A stretch of DNA of 64,000 nt from JBMNIZ01 sp050951405. Lineage in GTDB: Bacteria > Bacillota > DULZ01. The number at the start of each line of letters is the position of its first letter. Position 1 is the stretch's first letter. Where the stretch lies: NCBI GenBank assembly GCA_050951405.1, contig JBMNIZ010000014.1, positions 1-64,000 of the forward strand. Reading direction: 5' to 3'. The position numbers and the translations under genes were made by a program. Shown piece by piece: positions 8,676 through 17,330 of this stretch. The notes beneath the pieces were generated by a model. The model saw only the letters and a list, made by a program, of their open reading frames with translations, made no database searches and was not told the DNA's origin.

Positions 8676-9351
8676 TTTTACAGACGAAATGCTCAGGGAA
8701 GCCGTCGTCAGGGCTGACATCCGCGAACTGGAAGCCATGCCGGCGGATCATGAGATTGAGCATGAATTCTCAAAAAGGTTTGAGCGGAGGATGGGAAAGC
8801 TTATCCGCCGCGGCAAAACGGGAAGCCCGGTTGGAGCAATAGCTTTTTTGCGTAGGCATATGGTCGCTTTTGTTGCTGCAATCATTATCCTGTTTGCGTC
8901 CGCAATGAGCGTATCGGCTGTGCGTGCCGCGGTATTTGAATTCATAACCGAGGCGTACGAAAAATTCACTCATATATTCTTTAATGAAAGCCGGTCATCA
9001 AGTGATTCGGCCGGTGAATTTATCGTACGCAGGCCGTCCTTCATACCGGAAGGCTTCGAGCTTGTCAGCGAAAAAACGGCCGGGCCCGTCCTGCTGGTAT
9101 ACGAAAAGGGCTCCGACTATATATCCTACAGACAGCAGCGCGTTGAGGACGTTTCAATGGATATAAACACCGAGGGAGCCGAGCTTGAGGAACTGGAGTT
9201 TAAAGGCCTTCCCGCAAAATACTATTCCAATCAGGGCGTCCAGAACCTGCTCTGGTACGACGGCGAATACCTGTATATGGTATCCTCCACGCTGGACAGG
9301 GATACTGTGTTCAGGGTCGCCGAAAGCGTTGAGGTTGGAAGCGGTTCATAA
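8665..9351 (+). CDS. DUF4367 membrane protein, probable anti-sigma factor
   Basis: This 228-residue protein has a charged cytoplasmic N-terminus (about 70 residues), one membrane helix (MVAFVAAIIILFASAMSVS), and an outside domain of the DUF4367 type (RPSFIPEGFELVSE, then LLWYDGEYLYMVS). ATG 8665 follows GGAGG and overlaps the sigma gene. A membrane protein encoded next to an ECF sigma factor with its N-terminus inside is most simply an anti-sigma factor. The sensing role of the DUF4367 domain is not established. Confidence 0.75.
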   Translation: MKIDFTDEMLREAVVRADIRELEAMPADHEIEHEFSKRFERRMGKLIRRGKTGSPVGAIAFLRRHMVAFVAAIIILFASAMSVSAVRAAVFEFITEAYEKFTHIFFNESRSSSDSAGEFIVRRPSFIPEGFELVSEKTAGPVLLVYEKGSDYISYRQQRVEDVSMDINTEGAELEELEFKGLPAKYYSNQGVQNLLWYDGEYLYMVSSTLDRDTVFRVAESVEVGSGS

Positions 9352-9413
9352 TGCAGGCTGCAGATCGGCGCAAAGCCAATTTATGATCAATTTTTGAGTG
9401 GAGAAATGTCAGG

Positions 9414-9971
9414 ATGAAAAGCAAAACGTGGATAATTGCCATCGTTATCGCATTCTTAGCCGTTATTTCAGCCTCCTGCGCCAAAACAGCCGGTAAGGAG
9501 CTGACGGATGATGAGGTTGTCGAGCTGTACAATAAAGCAACGGAAGCGTACGGCTGGTTTGATCTGACAACGATACCATGTGACGCTGAAAAATGCATCG
9601 AAACCGACGGCGAAAGATACTTCGAGGTTACTGAGCCGGGCATCGCTTCAAAAAAAGCGCTTGCAGACTATCTCAATGAGTTTTTCGCAGACGATATTAC
9701 TGAAGGATTGATGGCCATGTCGTCCGATAGATATGTGGAACATGAAGGCAAGCTGTACGTCCTGCCGGCGGACAGGGGGACTGACATTTTTAAGGGTGCA
9801 GAATCCTATGAGGTGGTCAGGGTATCGGAGAAGCAGATAAAGTTTACGGTAACAGTGGAAATATACGAGGACCCTACGCAGAAAAACGTAACCGAATACA
9901 AGCAATATGACTTCTTCCTGGAGTTTTCAGACGGCCGATGGAGATTCACAAACTTTGAGTTGGTAAGATAA
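9414..9971 (+). CDS. Lipoprotein, IseA-like
   Basis: This 185-residue protein has a lipoprotein signal peptide (basic MKSK, hydrophobic stretch, lipobox ISAS-C near residue 22). The mature part (DDEVVELYNKATEAYGWFDL, then FFLEFSDGRWRFTNF) resembles IseA, an inhibitor of DL-endopeptidases that cut the cell wall in Bacillus. The match is from memory of family patterns and is moderate. It lies 62 bp after the DUF4367 gene, in the same direction, and may belong to the sigma factor's regulon. Confidence 0.65.
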   Translation: MKSKTWIIAIVIAFLAVISASCAKTAGKELTDDEVVELYNKATEAYGWFDLTTIPCDAEKCIETDGERYFEVTEPGIASKKALADYLNEFFADDITEGLMAMSSDRYVEHEGKLYVLPADRGTDIFKGAESYEVVRVSEKQIKFTVTVEIYEDPTQKNVTEYKQYDFFLEFSDGRWRFTNFELVR

Positions 9972-10077
9972 ATGCAGCCGAGGAACTACGGCTGCAATTG
10001 GTTCAGTTAAAACCATCGCGTCTTTTTGACATGAAAATCCTAAAAAGTAAAAGACTTGAATCGGCAGGGATAGCAAA

Positions 10078-11676
10078 ATGCGTTTAATCCGCTTAAACTT
10101 AAAAATAATATTTTCGTCGGTCATCCTTTATCTGTTTTATGCGTTTATCGCTTTGTTTTTTCTGTTCTTCCTTGTCATGATGAATCAAACGCGATTCATC
10201 AACTATGCCGTATTTCTCGATTCGCTGGCCTATCTGGAGATCGCCGTTTTTATTCTGGCCTTTTGCCTGGCGGTATATTTTGCGCATCAGGGATACGCTC
10301 TGGAAGAGGCGTGTTTCGTTTCAAAACCCGCATGTTTGCTGGGCAGGCTTTCGGCGGTGCTGATCGCGTCGAGCTTCGTCTGCGCCGTTCCGCTCATATA
10401 TATTGCCGCCGCGTCGGTGTCGGAAGGAACGGAGCTGTATTTCAGCTGCCTGGCCGCCGCGTATTTTATTTTGCGATGGCTCTCCCTGCTTTTGGTATCT
10501 CAATCTCTGGGCTTTCTGGCGGGATCTCTGTTGAAAAAGACCTTCGTATATTTGCTGGCTGCGCCGTTCGCGATCATATTCAGCCACCTGAACGGCAGCT
10601 TCCTTTCCATGTTCTTGAATGCGGACAGGATGACTGTTGTCTCCAACCTGCTGTCACTTCAGAAGCCGCTGATTTTCGGGGTGGACATCGATTACGCCGG
10701 ACCACGCGTTGATCTGCTGTTCGCAGTGAAATGCGTGCTCGTTCCGCTGTTTGCGCTGTTTATAGCCGCTGCCGCGGTTGCAGCCACGCAAAAAAAGTTC
10801 ACGCCGAAAACCGCGGCTGCAATGTGCTCATGCCTGGCGGTCATAGCGTTATTTTGCCATATTTACATATCCATATTTCCCAAGGGATATTCGTACGAAG
10901 ATAAGCTGTACGTCACGGCGGACAGGAGCGGCGGCTACAGGGTCGCGTCCTATGAGGGGGATATCAGGCTTTCCGAATACGGCGATTACAAATGCCTTGC
11001 GACCGTGGAAAAAGGGCGCGGCGACCTGATGTTCAGGCTGGACGGTGTGTTTGAAATAAAAAAACTGACCCTGGAAGGGCGCGACGTACAATACAGCCGT
11101 TCGGGGGATTTTATCATTATCCCGGAGAAGGAGATTCCCGACCGGGCCTCCTTCTCCGTTGAGCTTTTGTATGGCGGGAGGGTGAGCTCCGGCGGCATGA
11201 AGCGCAGAGTTGGCATCGCCACCGCGCTCATAGGCAATCCGCAGATGGTAGTTCTGGACGAACCCACGGCCGGAATCGACCCCAAGGAAAGGATCGCGTT
11301 CTACAAGACCATCAGGGAATGCTTCGCGGGCAGGAACGTCCTGATTTCCACCCATATTCTTGACGACATTGAGATTCTGGCCGACAATGTCGTTATGCTC
11401 GCCCGCGGCGAGGTCACCTATTCCGGGAGCTACGCGGAATTCCGGAATTCGCTCAACGGCCGCCTGTTTCAAATAGCGGCGGAAGCCGGGGATCCGCCAA
11501 TCGATCTGAGCGGCTGCCGCGTCCTGTCCGCCGAGAAACAGGGGGCGACGGTGTATTACAGGGTTGTTGGGTATGCCGGCATGATGCCCGGCAACGCAGT
11601 TCCCATACAGCCTTCGACCGAAGATATCTGGCTGTACTATCAGGGAGGTGCGGATGATGTGGGACAGGCGGGTTGA
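10078..11676 (+). CDS. ABC permease fused in frame to the C-terminal half of an ABC ATPase
   Basis: This 532-residue reading frame joins two unrelated halves. Residues 1 to about 270 hold around seven membrane helices, and residues 280 to 368 form a soluble domain, as in ABC-2 type permeases. From residue 370 the protein becomes an ABC ATPase, starting exactly at the signature motif (SSGGMKRRVGIATALIGNP). Walker B (MVVLDEPTAGIDP) and the H-loop (NVLISTHILDDIE) follow. Walker A, the Q-loop and the ATPase N-terminus are absent, so the product cannot bind ATP normally. The simplest reading is a deletion that fused adjacent permease and ATPase genes. The next gene, another permease, overlaps its end by 20 nt. 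Confidence 0.85.
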   Translation: MRLIRLNLKIIFSSVILYLFYAFIALFFLFFLVMMNQTRFINYAVFLDSLAYLEIAVFILAFCLAVYFAHQGYALEEACFVSKPACLLGRLSAVLIASSFVCAVPLIYIAAASVSEGTELYFSCLAAAYFILRWLSLLLVSQSLGFLAGSLLKKTFVYLLAAPFAIIFSHLNGSFLSMFLNADRMTVVSNLLSLQKPLIFGVDIDYAGPRVDLLFAVKCVLVPLFALFIAAAAVAATQKKFTPKTAAAMCSCLAVIALFCHIYISIFPKGYSYEDKLYVTADRSGGYRVASYEGDIRLSEYGDYKCLATVEKGRGDLMFRLDGVFEIKKLTLEGRDVQYSRSGDFIIIPEKEIPDRASFSVELLYGGRVSSGGMKRRVGIATALIGNPQMVVLDEPTAGIDPKERIAFYKTIRECFAGRNVLISTHILDDIEILADNVVMLARGEVTYSGSYAEFRNSLNGRLFQIAAEAGDPPIDLSGCRVLSAEKQGATVYYRVVGYAGMMPGNAVPIQPSTEDIWLYYQGGADDVGQAG

Positions 11677-12466
11677 CGTCCTCAGCGTCTGGAAATATTA
11701 TGCCGCATTTCTGGTTTTCCTCGGTGCGGCGCTGCTGTTAAAGGACGCGGCGTTCTCGTCGGTTCTGTGGAGGGAAGGACAGCCAGCCGTGAGCAATAAG
11801 GCGTATTTTTATCTGCAATACCTTACCTGCATCTTTGTCGTAATGATAACGGCAAGGATGTTCGGGGAAAGCTTCAGGGCTCCGGCATGCGAATACGTGA
11901 AATCCTTTCCCCTCTCAACCCGGCAGGTTATCTTTTATCGTTATGTCCGGCTGTTTATTGTCCTGTTTGTTCCCCATGCCGCCGCCGTCGCAGTCATGTT
12001 CGGCAAGGTCAACGCCTCCATCTCGGATTATCTGGCCGCTTTCCCGGAATACGCCCCGTTTCCGGCCGTAAACATCCTCATCCCTTTGACTCACTGCGCA
12101 GTCGCTCTGAATTTCTACATGGCAATGACATTGTTTCTTATGCTGCTGTTCAGGGATGCGGTCATACCCGTTGTGTTGATTATGGCCTGGTGCGCGTTGG
12201 AAGCCGGGCCTCTCAACATCATTTTCCAGCGGTACGATATGTTCGCCGGGGCTTTTGGCCCGCAGGATTTTTACAGCTATCTTCCCCCAAACATCCTGTG
12301 GATGCTGATCGCGCAGCCCATATTGCTGTGCCTTGTGTTTGTTTTTTACGGAAAGCGAAGCTTCCTTGGCGCTCCTGTGCAAAGCTTCCGCCGCGTGTTC
12401 AGGAAACGTTCAGGGTTGGGATGTGCCCGTTTTGATAAAGAAAGGTGGAATGATTATGAAAATTAA
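11657..12466 (+). CDS. ABC transporter permease subunit (ABC-2-like membrane protein)
   Basis: This 269-residue integral membrane protein has about six hydrophobic helices. It has a conserved cytoplasmic segment (ARMFGESFRAP, then EYVKSFPLSTRQVIFYRYVR) seen in permeases encoded with ABC ATPases in Clostridia. The ATG at 11657 lies 8 bp after GGAGG and inside the end of the preceding fusion gene, so translation is probably coupled. With the partner ATPase truncated, it may have no energiser here. The substrate is unknown. Confidence 0.7.
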   Translation: MWDRRVDVLSVWKYYAAFLVFLGAALLLKDAAFSSVLWREGQPAVSNKAYFYLQYLTCIFVVMITARMFGESFRAPACEYVKSFPLSTRQVIFYRYVRLFIVLFVPHAAAVAVMFGKVNASISDYLAAFPEYAPFPAVNILIPLTHCAVALNFYMAMTLFLMLLFRDAVIPVVLIMAWCALEAGPLNIIFQRYDMFAGAFGPQDFYSYLPPNILWMLIAQPILLCLVFVFYGKRSFLGAPVQSFRRVFRKRSGLGCARFDKERWNDYEN

Positions 12467-13136
12467 ACTTGCACTTCTTGCTGCCGCAGTTCTCGTTTTA
12501 GCTTCCTGTTCAGCCAGCCAGAATCCATCAAGCGAAAACTCTTCCGTTGTTGACGCAGATATGAACGGTTCTTCGGTCGCTTATGAAGTGGATTACAATA
12601 CTATGTCGGCGGACTGGCCTATCTACAAGGATGTCACGGAATTGACAGAGGCGGCCAATGTAATCCTGTTGGGAAAGGTAACAGATATATCTTTTCAAGT
12701 ATTGGATGATCGGACAACCCGGCCTCCTTCAGAGGAAACAGAGGAGTGGAATCGCAGCCTTAATACCATATATGACGTTGATGTTATAACATCGTATAAA
12801 GGCGATTCTCTTGAAAACATCAAAGTAAGGATGTTGGGCGGACAAAAAGGTGTGCGTGTGGAAGAACAACTCTCGGCACTTGGAGAGGACGCCGAAAATG
12901 GAATTCCCATAATGGAAGGTATGCCTGAAATCAAAATTGGCGAAACGTATTTGTTTGTATTGTATCAATACAAGGATACTATGCCGACATTGGTAAACGT
13001 GGGACAAGGTGTTTATGAGCTCCATGACCCTCTTGCAAAAGACCAATATTCCTTTGTTTCACCTAAAGACATTATATCTTATTTCGGCAAAGACAAATGG
13101 GATGAGTTTCAAGAAAAAGGCGTAGTCTCCGAATAA
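12456..13136 (+). CDS. Putative lipoprotein, unknown function
   Basis: The product is about 226 residues with a lipoprotein signal peptide (MKIKLALLAAAVLVLASC, lipobox LAS-C). The mature region includes VILLGKVTDISFQVLDD, IYDVDVITSYKGD, then GETYLFVLYQ, a pattern seen in extracytoplasmic proteins of Clostridia with no defined role. ATG 12456 is chosen because AAAGGTGG lies 7 bp upstream; ATG 12450 is the alternative. It overlaps the permease gene by 11 nt, so it is probably in the same transcript. Confidence 0.65.
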   Translation: MKIKLALLAAAVLVLASCSASQNPSSENSSVVDADMNGSSVAYEVDYNTMSADWPIYKDVTELTEAANVILLGKVTDISFQVLDDRTTRPPSEETEEWNRSLNTIYDVDVITSYKGDSLENIKVRMLGGQKGVRVEEQLSALGEDAENGIPIMEGMPEIKIGETYLFVLYQYKDTMPTLVNVGQGVYELHDPLAKDQYSFVSPKDIISYFGKDKWDEFQEKGVVSE

Positions 13137-13174
13137 ACCTAATTGAACACTTCGCTAAAAAGGGGCTGTAGCAT

Positions 13175-14917
13175 ATGAAAAATGTATTGAACTATAAAAA
13201 ACTGGCTTTCTGGATAGTGTGCGCGGCGGTGATTGTCGTGGTCGTCGGGGCTGTATTGCTGATGGCAAATCCGGCCCAGACCCTTAAACTTCCGGACGTG
13301 GCATCAGTTTTTTTCGTGGAAATGGAGCAGTTCAACGACAGGTCAAGCGTCGGCCGCGTGGTTGTAACCGACGCCGGGCAACTCGAAACAGTTCTCTCGG
13401 CCATGGCCGGCGCGGAAAAAACGCTGGGGCGTTCCGTCAACGACTGCCCGACGCAGGATAACTATCTTATTGTAAGGCTTATTATGGAAAATGAGTCGAG
13501 AACGCTGTTCTTGTATTCGAAGGGTGGCCGCAACTATATTGAGGAGCCGTATGTCGGGATCTACAAAACTCGAGGGAATTCAAGTAAAGCATTATATCGG
13601 GTATATACAGACAACATGGAGAAAAGCAGTGGCGGCGCGATTAATATTAAATGTGAGGCGTCCGGCGACGTTCCCCAGCCGGTCAGGGACTACGCTGTGG
13701 ACTATGTGCGCGAGCAGATAGAGTATTGCAACAGCCTCGGCTACAACATAACCGACGCGAAGATCACGGCAGTGACCCCTGTGAACACCGGCACCGCAAG
13801 CCTTACCACAGCCGTCGGGATGTGGCGGCTTGAGTACCGCCTGCTGCCGGAGGACGCTGGCAAGGTGGTTCTTGCGGGCGGCATGAAGATGGAGGACGGC
13901 TGGCTGACCGAGTGGGGCAGCGCGGGCCAGCCCTATCTGCTGCTGGCGTGCGACGACAGCGGGACGGAACGGACATGGCATCGCGTCTGCGTCACGAATA
14001 CCGATGTGATTGCGCAGGACTACGGTACGCCCGAGATGCTCAAACAGTATGGAAACGAGTTTACCGCGGCGGCGATGGAGCTGTTTAAGAAAAGCCTTGA
14101 GATCCGCACGATCGGCCAGGTTCCCGCCATATATACACGAAGAGAAGAATTAGGGCACACTGCGGTGCAAAAGGTCGCGGAGCTTCTGGTGACCAAACTG
14201 CTGAACGACCTGAAAACGGAGCAGGACGGGCGCACGTTTATAATTACCGACTGGAAAAACCTCTCGGTGAGCGCCGACCGCGTGTACGACGCATGGGTCG
14301 TCGCCGGAGACGTCGAAGTGCGCTATAAAGGCTTCCTGTCGCCTGTCGGGGACAGCGGTACTGTCCCCCAGGGGGAATATGTGAGCGTATCTATTGGGGA
14401 GCGGTATCTGAGGCATGAAGACGGCGTGTACACCCTTTCACTTTCGGCAGGAGAGCGGAGGGCAGTTCTTGAGCCGCCGCTTCTTACCCCGGATATGAGC
14501 GCCGGCATCGGGGTGATTCCCGACTATGAAGACGGCGGCATCCTGATTTTCCACGGGTATTTCGGCCTGTTCGTGTACGACCTGAAGGCGGAGAAGATCA
14601 CCTTCGCCGCCGATCTTAAAAAAGCCGTGGGCTCGGATATCATCCAGGGCAGCGAGGGCGCGGCCGTGAGGGTCAGCGCCGACGGGCATACCATACAGCT
14701 TTTCTATTACCCCGAACAGGGAGAGCCAAAGATGGCATATACCATTGACGCCCGTACCGGAAGCTATACATATGGCGAATATGCACCGATCGACCCTTGC
14801 TTTTCCACGCCCGACGAGCTTTACGGGCGGTTTTCAGGCTCCACGCTGGGAGAGCTTGCCTATACAGACGGCCAAAAAAGCTTCCCGCTCCTTGCAGGCT
14901 GGGACTGGGCGGGCTGA
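13175..14917 (+). CDS. BlaR1-like protein lacking the M56 peptidase domain
   Basis: This 580-residue protein begins with VLNYKKLAFWIVCAA and one membrane helix (residues 10 to 31). It continues with VASVFFVEMEQFND, DNYLIVRLIMENESRTLFLY and IEEPYVGIYKT. This is the DUF5301-type sensor section that normally follows the M56 metallopeptidase and its membrane helices in clostridial BlaR1-like proteins. The M56 part, with its HExxH motif, is absent, and no BlaI/MecI repressor gene is adjacent. It is either a separate membrane-anchored sensor or the remains of a larger gene. It closes the operon that starts with the sigma factor. Family recognition is from memory. Confidence 0.6.
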   Translation: MKNVLNYKKLAFWIVCAAVIVVVVGAVLLMANPAQTLKLPDVASVFFVEMEQFNDRSSVGRVVVTDAGQLETVLSAMAGAEKTLGRSVNDCPTQDNYLIVRLIMENESRTLFLYSKGGRNYIEEPYVGIYKTRGNSSKALYRVYTDNMEKSSGGAINIKCEASGDVPQPVRDYAVDYVREQIEYCNSLGYNITDAKITAVTPVNTGTASLTTAVGMWRLEYRLLPEDAGKVVLAGGMKMEDGWLTEWGSAGQPYLLLACDDSGTERTWHRVCVTNTDVIAQDYGTPEMLKQYGNEFTAAAMELFKKSLEIRTIGQVPAIYTRREELGHTAVQKVAELLVTKLLNDLKTEQDGRTFIITDWKNLSVSADRVYDAWVVAGDVEVRYKGFLSPVGDSGTVPQGEYVSVSIGERYLRHEDGVYTLSLSAGERRAVLEPPLLTPDMSAGIGVIPDYEDGGILIFHGYFGLFVYDLKAEKITFAADLKKAVGSDIIQGSEGAAVRVSADGHTIQLFYYPEQGEPKMAYTIDARTGSYTYGEYAPIDPCFSTPDELYGRFSGSTLGELAYTDGQKSFPLLAGWDWAG

Positions 14918-14997
14918 GCGGCAATATATTCGCACTCTATGAACCATAGGGTGACATTTTGCGCGTCTGCGTTTATGATTTTAATGGAGGTGGTGCT

Positions 14998-15879
14998 ATG
15001 GATTTAAAAAAAACCGGTTTGTTCATATCAGGTATGCGCAAAGAGAAATCCATGACGCAGAAGGAGCTGGCCGAAAGGCTGTCCGTAACCGATAAGGCCG
15101 TATCCAGATGGGAAACGGGCAAAGGATTTCCGGATGTGTCCATCTTGAAAAAATTATCGGAGGTGCTGGGAGTGTCCATAACCGAAATTGTCAACGGCGA
15201 AAAAGCCGAGCATGAAAATATTGGGGAGAAAGCGGACAACGCAGTTATCGCGGCGTTATCTTACTCAAAGAATATGAGCAGAAAAGCAATCGGCACCCTG
15301 CTGCTGATCCTTGGACTTTGCCTCGCCGTTTTTCCTGTTCTTTTTGCAGGAAGAAGCGGTTTTTCAATACTGTCGCTCCTGGGGATAGCCGCCGTTATAA
15401 CGGCAATAGTCATGCTAAGCTATAAAAAACCATTTTTTAAGGATGTGGGAAAGGCAATGAATATATCAAAGCATTCGGCCGGAACAGCGTCGCTTGTCGC
15501 ATTAGCCTCGGCGCTTATTTTGGAGGCGCTGCCATACGGAGCGGTTTTGATTTTTTCCTCCGGCCCCGAGAAGAGGATAAAAGAAACCTTTTCTTATTTT
15601 AGCCTAACCCCTTTCGGATATGCCAATTTTTCCCCGTTCTTAACGGCGATCCTTACGGTTTTAGCCGCTGTTCTGTCGGTTGCTGCGATTATTAAGAGAT
15701 TGAGAGCTCCGCGGCTCCAAAATGCGGCGTTCATTTGCACTGTTATTGCGCTTATATGTTCTGTTGTTCCATTCTTAATGTTCGGAACTGCTTATATGAG
15801 TGCGGTTGGCGCTGCCATAACAATCCTGCTGCTGGCGTCTTTGATATTCCAGGCGCTTTCCAACAGAGAAGTTAAATAA
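14998..15879 (+). CDS. XRE-family transcriptional regulator with membrane domain
   Basis: This 293-residue protein has an N-terminal helix-turn-helix (residues about 5 to 60: MTQKELAERLSVTDKAVSRW, then DVSILKKLSEVLGVSITEI), followed by about six hydrophobic helices. Such membrane-bound XRE regulators are common in Clostridia and their signals are mostly unknown. The ATG at 14998 follows GGAGGTGG. The first 20 codons lie inside one arm of a 47-bp inverted repeat whose other arm is at 15916-15962, just past the stop codon. Confidence 0.8.
   Translation: MDLKKTGLFISGMRKEKSMTQKELAERLSVTDKAVSRWETGKGFPDVSILKKLSEVLGVSITEIVNGEKAEHENIGEKADNAVIAALSYSKNMSRKAIGTLLLILGLCLAVFPVLFAGRSGFSILSLLGIAAVITAIVMLSYKKPFFKDVGKAMNISKHSAGTASLVALASALILEALPYGAVLIFSSGPEKRIKETFSYFSLTPFGYANFSPFLTAILTVLAAVLSVAAIIKRLRAPRLQNAAFICTVIALICSVVPFLMFGTAYMSAVGAAITILLLASLIFQALSNREVK
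15010..15056 (+). repeat. 47-bp inverted repeat, left arm (inside XRE gene)
   Basis: This arm covers codons 5 to 20 of the XRE gene. It is the reverse complement of 15916-15962 with one mismatch (46 of 47 positions). Confidence 0.9.
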
Positions 15880-15915
15880 GCTGCAATGTGTTATTGTTAA
15901 TTCTAGTCATCCTGT

Positions 15916-15962
15916 GTCATGGATTTCTCTTTGCGCATACCTGATATGAATAAACCGGTTTT
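15916..15962 (-). repeat. 47-bp inverted repeat, right arm
   Basis: This is the reverse-complement copy of 15010-15056. The repeat ends abruptly at 15962, where lipoprotein-like coding sequence begins. Confidence 0.9.
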
Positions 15963-16167
15963 CCTTGCAATTGCAACGGCGGGTTGTTCAAAAGCGGAAA
16001 ATGCAAATAACGCGGGAAGCAATACTTACGATGCGTCCCCCGTACCAGAAAAGACATTATCAGGCATTGAAGAATCGACTTCGGGAAATACAGATAATGC
16101 CGAAAACGATGCTAATGAACAACCAAAAGACAAATTCGGCATGACAACACCTGCCGGACTTAAATAG
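15963..16167 (+). pseudogene. Lipoprotein fragment without its own start
   Basis: The frame reads LAIATAGCSKAENANN followed by a Ser/Thr/Asn/Glu-rich linker. That is the second half of a lipoprotein signal peptide with lipobox and the start of a mature chain, ending at 16167. The upstream half is replaced by the inverted copy of the XRE gene start, which supplies an accidental in-frame ATG at 15919. It is best read as a truncated gene created by the rearrangement. Confidence 0.55.
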
Positions 16168-16215
16168 AAGCTGAGCGTATGGCGGGTGCTGCCGTGTAGG
16201 TTGGAGCTGACGAGG

Positions 16216-16251
16216 TTGATATTGTATGGTCTGGACTTCATACAATATCAA
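16216..16251. repeat. Perfect 13-bp stem-loop
   Basis: The arms ttgatattgtatg and catacaatatcaa are perfect complements around a 10-nt loop. No T-run follows. It may be an operator or the end of a small mobile element. Confidence 0.5.
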
Positions 16252-16383
16252 GCGGTTCTCTGCCAATATACATAAGGCAAAAGCTATACGCCGGATACGA
16301 TTCCATCCCCGTATAAAAAAACAATACAGCGCAAAAAGCGATGACGACCCCTAGGCAGGGCGTTGCTTGATAGAATAGTTTTT

Positions 16384-16423
16384 GCGGCCGAGTTTACGAA
16401 TTTCAGTAAACTCGGCCGCTTTT
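16384..16423 (+). terminator. Strong GC-rich terminator hairpin
   Basis: The 13-bp stem gcggccgagttta pairs with taaactcggccgc and is followed by TTTT; the 5' side also carries a T/A run, so it could work on both strands. Confidence 0.6.
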
Positions 16424-16483
16424 GTCTTTGTGCCTTTTTGCCTGGGTGCCGCAGTCCTCCCCGCCTCCTTTCCCTGAGCTTTC

Positions 16484-16876
16484 GGGAAAGGAGCAGCGGC
16501 GGTCATTGTCAGCGAAATCGGAGATATCAGCCGATTTAACGATCCCAGGCAGATACAGAAGATGGCTGGACTGAGCTTGCGTGAGAATAGTTCAGGCAAG
16601 CACAAAGGTAAAACGAGAATAAGTAAACGAGGGCGAAGGCGCTTAAGAGAAGGGCTTTTCAGAGCTATGATAACGATGTTGGCAACAAACTCAGAGTTTC
16701 GTCAATTGCATCAAAGAAATCTTAGCAGGGAACAGAACCCTCTTAACAAAATGGAATCCATAGTAGCCCTTTGCGGCAAGCTTATTCGAGTTATTTTTGC
16801 GATACTGACAAAAGGCAATGACTACGATGCGGATAGGATGCTAAATGATATGAAAAGGTCGATGAAGGCTGCATAA
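16484..16876 (+). pseudogene. IS110-family transposase, C-terminal remnant
   Basis: The remnant encodes the C-terminal Transposase_20 domain of an IS110-family enzyme: AAVIVSEIGDISRF, then MAGLSLRENSSGKHKGKTRI, SKRGRRRLREGLFRA and VALCGKLIRVIFAILTKG. The DEDD catalytic N-terminus is missing. A stop codon lies just upstream of the first recognisable residue, so the element is dead. The uninterrupted part from ATG 16562 is 104 codons long. Confidence 0.8.
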
Positions 16877-17330
16877 TAGCCGGAGATTAGCAGTTAGTAA
16901 TTAGCCACATGTAGCCACACGCAATCACTCTGAAGACCGCAACAGAGAAAGATGCATTCAAGCTATAGAATTAAGTTTTAGCAGTATTTGCACCTTGAAA
17001 TGTAGAGCCGGGGCAGTCAAGTTGAATTTTACCTTTAGGGCAAAGACCCAGTTTAGGAGCATGATTGACGTTCCACCTTTAGGATAAGCAGGACGAAGGA
17101 ATTAGGCACAATTGATGCCGGAAGACATGGGAGGTTTGCTACCTGGAGTTGATGTGGAATCCCGACGGCCGAGATAGAAAAACACATGCGGTTTATTTTC
17201 TCTGCCTGAAACCACAGAGCTACCAGATTTATGCAACATCTAGGGGGAAAGCTTAAGCAAATCGAAGTGAAATTCTGCGAAAAACGAAGATAAGTGAAGA
17301 AAACGAGAGTATATTAAGGGAGGGAAATCG
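16877..17330. other. Non-coding stretch between transposon remnants
   Basis: No gene is recognised. The segment probably holds the right end of the IS110 remnant and the upstream region of the IstB gene. An IstA partner would be expected here but no readable fragment of one was found. A GGGAGGG ribosome site at its end serves the IstB gene. Confidence 0.4.

Noticed and set aside
10849..11472. Long open frame on the minus strand opposite the ABC fusion gene
   Set aside because: It mirrors the codon pattern of the plus-strand gene, has no recognisable domain and no ribosome binding site.
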